A DNA stretch of 64,000 nucleotides from Elymus sibiricus (lineage: Eukaryota; Streptophyta; Magnoliopsida; Poales; Poaceae): contig CM077665.1 of the NCBI GenBank assembly GCA_039707655.1, forward strand, positions 139,129,148-139,193,147, read 5' to 3'. Both the position numbers and the translations under genes were made by a program. Below the pieces are notes generated by a model. It was not told where the DNA came from and searched no databases. It saw only the letters and a program-made list of their open reading frames with translations. Of the stretch, positions 57,881 through 64,000 are shown one piece after another (position 1 is the stretch's first letter; each line of letters starts with the position of its first letter).

Positions 57881-58581
57881 GTACTTTTTTATTTGACATC
57901 ACACTAGTAGAAAACAGGGCTTTGGTTGAGGCCAGGATAAGGGCATTAATCCCGGTTCACTTACGAACCGGGACCAAAGGGTGCACCAGTCCCGGTTCGT
58001 GAGGCCAGGGCGCCGGCCGGGCCTCGGGGGCCATTGGTCCCGGTTCGTCTGACACTTTTGGTCCCGGTTCCAGACACGAACTGTGACCAATGGTCCTCGC
58101 TCCTGGCCCAGCACCTTTAGTCCCGGTTGATGGCTGGAACCGGGACCAAAGGTCGGTCTTCTGTCCCGGTTCTGGCCACCAATCGGGACTAAAGATAAGC
58201 CTATATATGCCCCCGCCCCTGCCCGCTCACTCTGTTTTTTGGCCGGCCGGCGTGTGCAGGTGTGTGTTGCTCTAGCTCTCACCTCCTATGCACATGAGGT
58301 GTTCGATGAAATGCCCGAGCCACACTTAAGCTTTCTCCTCTCCAAGCTCGACCTCCAAGCTCCATTTTCCTCAAGATTTGTCTAGGTTTGGCGGTCCGTC
58401 CTGTCCCGTCCCCGTCCTCACCGCCGTCGATCGCCCGCGCCGATCTCGTCGCCGGCACCACCGTGGTGAGCCTCTTGTTCTTATCTTCTTTCTAAAAGAA
58501 AAAAAATTCTTACTTGTATGATTTAGATAGATACTTGTACAATTTTCTTACTTTTTTTATTGTTTGTTATTATATAGTGCC

Positions 58582-59025
58582 ATGGTTTTGGTATCCGCCC
58601 CCGTCGGCCCTCGTCCTGTCTATGATTCGGATGTGGTATATTATCTTTTATAACTATTTGTTTCATTTAGTGTTTATGACAATTATGCCGACCAACGTGA
58701 CATAGATGTTTTTATCTAGGAGGTATGTGAACCGGAAATTCGAACCGACCCTCTTGTCGAGAGGTTAAATTTAGTTGAAAAAGAAAACAATTACTTGAAG
58801 AAAAAATTGAAAAGAATTGAGGAGGAGAACATGGAATTGGAGTTGCATGTTGCCGATGTCGTCGAAGATCACAAGATCAAGATGGATGCAATGCGCTTGA
58901 AGATTAGAAAGATTAGAAAATATGCCATTCATACTGTGGCTTGGTATCATTATGCCGTTGGATCAATTGGTACCTTAGTTGCGGTTATGATCGCATTTGT
59001 TGTTGCATTTAAATGTTTTACATAG
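58582..59025 (+). CDS. CACTA ORF1: coiled-coil protein with C-terminal membrane segment, 119 aa
   Basis: Two exons: 58582-58635 (18 codons, MVLVSAPVGPRPVYDSDV) and 58720-59025, with GT donor at 58636 and AG acceptor at 58718-58719. The spliced frame is fully open. Residues about 35-85 form a heptad-rich coiled coil (KENNYLKKKLKRIEEENMEL). The last 30 residues hold a hydrophobic segment (AVGSIGTLVAVMIAFVVAF) ending KCFT. I have seen this type of small protein in Triticeae CACTA elements; no function is established. The splice assignment rests on the consensus sites and on frame continuity. The alternative is a single-exon start at 58795 or 58825. Confidence 0.6.
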
Positions 59026-59225
59026 TTTCAATGTATGTTTTAATTAGATGCTCTAGAGAGCTATATGTTGTTCAATGAGAACTATGCATGAATTTTATGT
59101 ATTTATTTTTGTCACTACTGTACTTTGGTTTTAATGTGATGATGAACTTCTATTAATTTAGTCACTTCTCTATTCATGATGTTCTGTAATGGTTTTTGAT
59201 ACACTTAATTATATAATGCACGCAG

Positions 59226-62200
59226 ATGAACCGGCAATGGATGTACGGTGACCGACGCACCTCCGAGTACATTAAGGGCCTGCATAATTTTCTCGAAGTG
59301 GCTGAGGCAACCAAGCAGAATGGTTTTATGTATTGTCCATGTACTATCTGTGGGAATACGAAGGATTACTCTAACTCGAAAACCCTTCACGTCCACCTGC
59401 TTGAGAAGGGTTTCATGCCACACTATAATGTTTGGACCAAGCACGGAGAAAGAGGGGTTATGATGGAAGACAACGAAGAAGAAGAGGATGATGACAACTA
59501 TCCGCCCCCTGAATACGGTGATGCTGCAATGGGGGAAGCTGAAGATCAAGAGGAACCAGACGATGTGCCCGATGATGATCTTCGCCGGGTCATTGTTGAT
59601 GCAAAGAGACAATGCCAAAGTGAAAGGGAGAAGTTGAAGTTCGATCGCATGTTAGAGGATCACAAAAAAGGGTTGTACCCAAATTGCGAAGATGACAACA
59701 CAAAGCTCGGTACCACACTGGAATTGCTGCAATGGAAGGCAAAGAATGGTGTATCTGACAAGGCATTTGAAAAGGTGCTGAAAATAATGAAGAATAAGCT
59801 TCCAAAGGACAACGAATTGCCCGACAGTACATACGAAGCAAAGAAGGTTGTCTGCCCTCTAGGATTGGAGGTGCAGAAGATACATGCATGCCCTAATGAC
59901 TGCATCCTCTACCGCGGTGCGTACGAGGATTTGAACGCATGCCTGGTATGCTGTGCATTGTGGTATAAGATCAGACGAGATGACCCTGGTGATGTTGAGG
60001 GCCAGCGCACCGGGAAGAGGGTTCCTGCCAAGGTGATGTGGTATGCTCCTATAATACCACGGTTGAAATGTTTGTTCAGAAACAAAGAGCATGCCAAGTT
60101 GATGCGATGGCACGAGGAAGACCGTAAGAAAGACGGGAAGTTGAGAGCACCCGGTGATGGGTCGCAGTGGAGAAAGATCGAGAGAAAGTGGGGGGACTTT
60201 ATAGGTGACCCAAGGAACGTATAGTTTGGTTTAAGTGCAGATGGAGTTAATCCTTTTGGTGAGCAGAGCAGCAAGCATAGCACATGGCCTGTGACTCTAT
60301 GTATGTATAACCTTCCTCCTTGGTTGTGCATGAAGCGGAAGTTCATTATGATGCCAGTGCTCATCCAAGGCCCTAAGCAACCCGGCAATGACATTTATGT
60401 GTACCTAAGGCCATTAGTTGATGAACTTTTACAACTGTGGAATGGAAAAGGTGTACGTGTGTGGGATGAGCATGCACAAGAGGAATTTGACCTACGAGCG
60501 TTGCTGTTTGTAACCATCAATGATTGGCCTGCTCTCAGTAACCTTTCAGGACAGACAAACAAGGGATACCACGCATGCACGCACTGTTTAGATGACACCG
60601 AAAGTATATATTTGGACAAATGCAGGAAGAATGTGTACCTGGGGCATCGTCAATTTCTTCCGACCAACCATCAATGTCGAAAGAAAGGAAAGCATTTCAA
60701 AGGTGAGGCAGATCACCGGAAGAAGCCCGCCCTCCGTACTGGTGATCACATACTTGATATGGTCAATGATTTACAAGTAATCTTTGGAAAGGGTCCTGGC
60801 GGACTATCTGTTCCGAATGACGCTGAGGGACGCGCACCCATGTGGAAGAAGAAATCTATATTTTGGGACCTACCCTATTGGAAAGACCTAGAGGTCCGCT
60901 CTGCAATCGACGTGATGCACGTGACGAAGAATCTTTGCGTGAACCTGCTAGGCTTCTTGGGAGTGTATGGGAAGACAAAAGATACACCGGAGGCACGGGA
61001 GGACCAGCAACGTGTGCACGAAAAAGACGGCATGGATCCAAAGCAGTATGAAGGTCTTGCCAGCAACGCTCTTACCAAAGAAGAGAAGGAAATCTTCTTT
61101 GAATGCCTGCTCAGTATGAAGGTCCCGTATGGCTTCTCGTCGAATATAAAGGTAATAATAAATATGGCAGAGAAAACTTCCAGAACATAAAGTCTCATGA
61201 CTGCCACGTGATTATGACGCAACTGCATCTGGTTGCATTGAGGGGGCTTCTACCGGAAAACGTTCGATTAGCCATTGTGAAGCTATGTGCATTCCTCAAT
61301 GCAATCTCTCAGAAGGTAATCGATCCAGAAATCCTACCAAGGTTAAAGAGTGATTTGGTGCAATGTCTTGTCAGTTTCGAGCTGGTGTTCCCACCATCCT
61401 TCTTCAATATCATGACGCACGTCCTAGTTCATCTAGTCGACGAGATTGGCATTCTGGGCCCTGTATTTCTACACAACATGTTCCCCTTTGAGAGGTTCAT
61501 GGGAGTCTTAAAGAAATATGTTTGTAACCGTTCTAGGCCAGAAGGAAGCATCTCCATGGGCCATCAAACAGAGGAAAGCATTGGGTTTTGTGTTGACTTT
61601 ATTCCTGACCTTAAGCCGATTGGTCTCCCTCAATCGCGGTATGAGGGGAGACTGACTGGAAAAGGCACGCTAGGAGCGAATTCAATAATATGTAGGGACG
61701 GGCATTCTTGGTCTCAAGCACACTACACTGTTCTACAGAATTCTACCTTGGTGACCCCGTATGTCAATGAACACAAGAATATTCTGCGCTCCAAACACCC
61801 GGAGCAGTGTGACGACTGGATTACATGTGAACACATCAGGACTTTCGGCAGTTGGTTGCAAACACATCTCATGGGTAACACCACCGTTGCAGATGAGCTG
61901 TACTCGTTGGCCAGGGGACCATCTTCGACTGTATTGACTTACAAAGGGTACGAGATAAATGGGAATACATTTTACACGATCGCCCAAGATCAAAAGAGCA
62001 CCAACCAAAACAGTGGTGTCCGCTTTGATGCAGCAACCAACAGGGAAAATGACACATATTATGGTTACATAGTGGACATATGGGAACTTGACTATGGACA
62101 TGATTTTAAGGTCCCTTTGTTTCGGTGCAAATGGGTCAATCTGTCAGGAGGCGGGGTATAGGTAGACCCGCAGTACGGAATGACAACAGTGGATCTGAAC

Positions 62201-62524
62201 AATCTTGGGTATACAGACGAACCATTCGTTCTAGCCAATGATGTGGCGCAGGTTTTCTATGTGAAGGACATGTCTACCAAACCGAGAAAAAGAAAAGATA
62301 AGGAAGCGAATACATCATACGATGAGCCAAAGCGCCACATAGTTCTTTCAGGGAAAAGAGACATCGTGGGAGTGGAGGGCAAGACAGACATGTTTGAAGA
62401 TTATGAAAAGTTTCATGAAATTCCTCCCTTCAAAGTGAAGGCTGACCCAAGCACCCTGTTAAACGATGAAGATTATCCATGGTTGCGGCGCAATAAGCAA
62501 GGGACACACGCGAAGAAAAAGTGA
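59226..62524 (+). pseudogene. TNP2-type CACTA transposase with three lesions
   Basis: Catalyses excision and integration of En/Spm elements. From ATG 59226: transposase-associated zinc-like domain (MNRQWMYGDRRTSEYI, CPCTICGN), an acidic linker, then the Transposase_21 core (VQKIHACPNDCILYRGAYED near residue 215; FVTINDWPALSNLSGQTNKG; ACTHC; GRAPMWKKKSIFWDLPYW; IDVMHVTKNLCVNLLGFLG). DUF4218-like sequence follows (HDCHVIMTQLHLVALRGLLP; FPFERFMGVLKKYVCNRSRPEG), then DUF4216-like (YGYIVDIWELDYG; PLFRCKWVN). Lesions: TAG at 60222-60224, a 1-base deletion in an A-run near 61171-61175, and TAG at 62159-62161. The end at 62524 is natural. Otherwise well preserved. Confidence 0.9.
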
Positions 62525-63657
62525 AGACTTTCTCTCCACAACTATTCTGATGATGGCTTTGATCTAGAATATCACTGCAGTTACATGTCAAGAAATGAAA
62601 TGCCTATTGTAACAGATGAGCTCACGAAGGTTGGATCGTTTTTAAAACATGCTTATAGTTTAAGCTCGTATAGCATTGGAGCATTTCGTATGTGCGTACA
62701 AAATACTTCACATGATGCTTATGGTTTAAACTCATAAGCTTGGAGTGTAATGTTTCTTTTTTAATCACATGTTGCTACTAGTTTATACTCGTATAGAATG
62801 AGAGTCTTATATTCCTTTTTATCACACGTGGCTACTAGTTTATACTCGTATAGCCTGGGAGTATTATATTTCTTCTTCTTTTTATCATGTGTGGATACTA
62901 GTTTAAAATTGCATAGCCTAGGAGCGTATCTTTTCAATATATTCCCGTATGAAGTTGACGAATATATTTTATTTGTTGGATCAAGCTTTGCACAACATCA
63001 GAGTACTTTTTTTACTGATGTGTCTGGATGGTGCCAATAATTAGAGTATGAAACTTTTGTTCATTTTAACCATTATTGGTCGACCCTCGGAATTTGTTCC
63101 GCATGAACATTGGCATAACCATATGTATCTGAAGGCAATTGGGTTTTATATTTCATTGCACTATAATGCATCTTGGGCATTTCATTACCAAACGAAAGAT
63201 CATGGTCTGAGCTCATCACCTATTTTTTCGTTGACAATTTCGGAAGCATGTGCGTTGACATATATATGATTATTTTGGATAAATTTTGATGAGTTTGCCC
63301 TAACATTTTAGGATATGGCTGGTTTTGATTTGGCCCCAATTTGTTGAGAGCAAACTTTTTTTTACATTAGATATAAAGGATGCATTTGTCCTATGTTCCA
63401 TTGAATGTACGCTTCACATGGAGCATCCTTGGATGATGGTGCCCCCTGTCCCAATGCTCTTGATTCACCATCATATTTGAATGGTATCCTTTTTGTATAT
63501 ATTTGTCGAGTTGACCATATTTATTGACTTGTTTGTTATTGGAGTAACATTTTATGTGCCCCAGTTTATACTCATGAGGGTGTGGAGTAATTTTTTTATT
63601 TTTTTGTATCATAGTTTACACTAGTAAGTTGTTGGAGTACTTTTTTATTTGACATCA

Positions 63658-64000
63658 CACTAGTAGAAAACAGGGCTTTGGTTGAGGCCAGGATAAGGGC
63701 ATTAATCCCGGTTCACTTACGAACCGGGACCAAAGGGTGCACCAGTCCCGGTTCGTGAGGCCAGGGCGCCGGCCGGGCCTCGGGGGCCATTGGTCCCGGT
63801 TCGTCTGACACTTTTGGTCCCGGTTCCAGACACGAACCGTGACCAATGGTCCTCGCTCCTGGCCCAGCACCTTTAGTCCCGGTTGGTGGCTGGAACCGGG
63901 ACCAAAGGTCGGTCTTCTGTCCCGGTTCTGGCCACCAATCGGGACTAAAGATAAGCCTATATATGCCCCCGCCCATGCCCGCTCACTCTGTTTTTTGGCC
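63658..64000 (+). mobile_element. second copy of CACTA 2, 5' end only
   Basis: Repeats the terminus and subterminal cccggttcg repeats of 57902-58244 after the same tca, as part of the tandem duplication. Continues beyond the window, where a second TNP2 gene may lie. Confidence 0.9.

Larger units (their letters stand above)
57902..62617 (+). mobile_element. CACTA (En/Spm) transposon 2, 3'-truncated
   Basis: Begins cactagtagaaaacaggg after tca (57899-57901). Subterminal inverted and direct copies of tcccggttcg and accgggac fill 57950-58195. Then come a 5' UTR with an intron donor after 58461, ORF1 (58582-59025) and a TNP2 transposase (59226-62524). No 3' terminus (ctagtg) is present before the duplication junction at 62617. 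Resembles the Caspar/Jorge type of Triticeae. Confidence 0.88.
56861..64000. repeat. segmental tandem duplication, 5,757-bp unit
   Basis: Sequence from 56861 (gagctcacgaaggttgg) reappears at 62618 and continues in step to the window end (63658 matches 57902 with one intervening indel). The copies differ by scattered substitutions, by eye a few percent. Unit 1 is 56861-62617: flank, then the 5' part of CACTA 2 including its transposase. At 62617/62618 CACTA 3' sequence joins directly to flank, so the transposon lost its 3' end at the junction. Confidence 0.9.

Noticed and set aside
58027..58282. Pro/Arg/Gly-rich ORFs in the cccggttcg region
   Set aside because: Frames created by subterminal repeats of the CACTA element on both strands.

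Overview
The window is intergenic DNA from a Triticeae-type grass (wheat, barley, Aegilops group) and consists almost entirely of nested transposable elements. The basis is an Angela/WIS/BARE-type Copia element, several Athila-type Gypsy LTRs that start tgatacgtctcc and end next to a ggggatgc polypurine tract, a Tat/Retand-type Gypsy element with an antisense ORF, and En/Spm (CACTA) transposons with TCA target duplications. I found no host gene, tRNA, rRNA or CRISPR array.

Layout. 1-2082 is the 5' part (gag, leader, PBS, half LTR) of a minus-strand Athila element, 'L'. 2083-7899 is the 3' part of a non-autonomous Athila-like element, 'S', also minus, sitting inside the L LTR. 7915-10322 is a plus-strand LTR and leader of another retrotransposon, 'C'. 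10323-48635 is one decayed Gypsy element, 'E' (5' LTR, gag, PR, RT, RNase H, INT, antisense ORF), spread over 38 kb by insertions: a CACTA element (11112-16550), a large LTR 'F' (16978-20967), a complete non-autonomous Athila-like element 'B' (23238-31517) whose own 5' LTR carries a solo S-type LTR (23469-24987), a solo LTR (33901-35454), a short insert in the integrase, and a complete Copia element (37098-45881). Five of these insertions have matching target-site duplications visible in the sequence: TCA, TTGTG, GACCA, ATCAC and CTTAA.

48636-50535 is another minus-strand Athila 3' end. It abuts in inverted orientation a plus-strand Athila pol and downstream-ORF remnant (50537-53119). 53120-56860 is mostly non-coding and holds arrays of short hairpins downstream of a minus-strand TATA-like promoter. 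56861-64000 is a 5,757-bp segmental tandem duplication. Each copy contains a flank plus the 5' part of a CACTA transposon; the first copy shows a spliced coiled-coil/membrane ORF1 and a lightly damaged TNP2 transposase, and the second copy runs off the window.

How the parts work together. Elements L and B share LTR, PBS and leader, but L encodes gag while B carries an unrelated open ORF. They look like an autonomous/parasite pair. S carries a relative of the B ORF behind a different LTR. Elements B and S also share hairpins in their 3' UTRs. The most unusual signal is that several independent arrays of short inverted repeats have constant loops but stems whose two arms change together (5.3-5.7, 28.1-28.6, 53.8-55.4 and 54.5-57.8 kb). 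All comparisons here were made by eye; no alignment or folding program was run.
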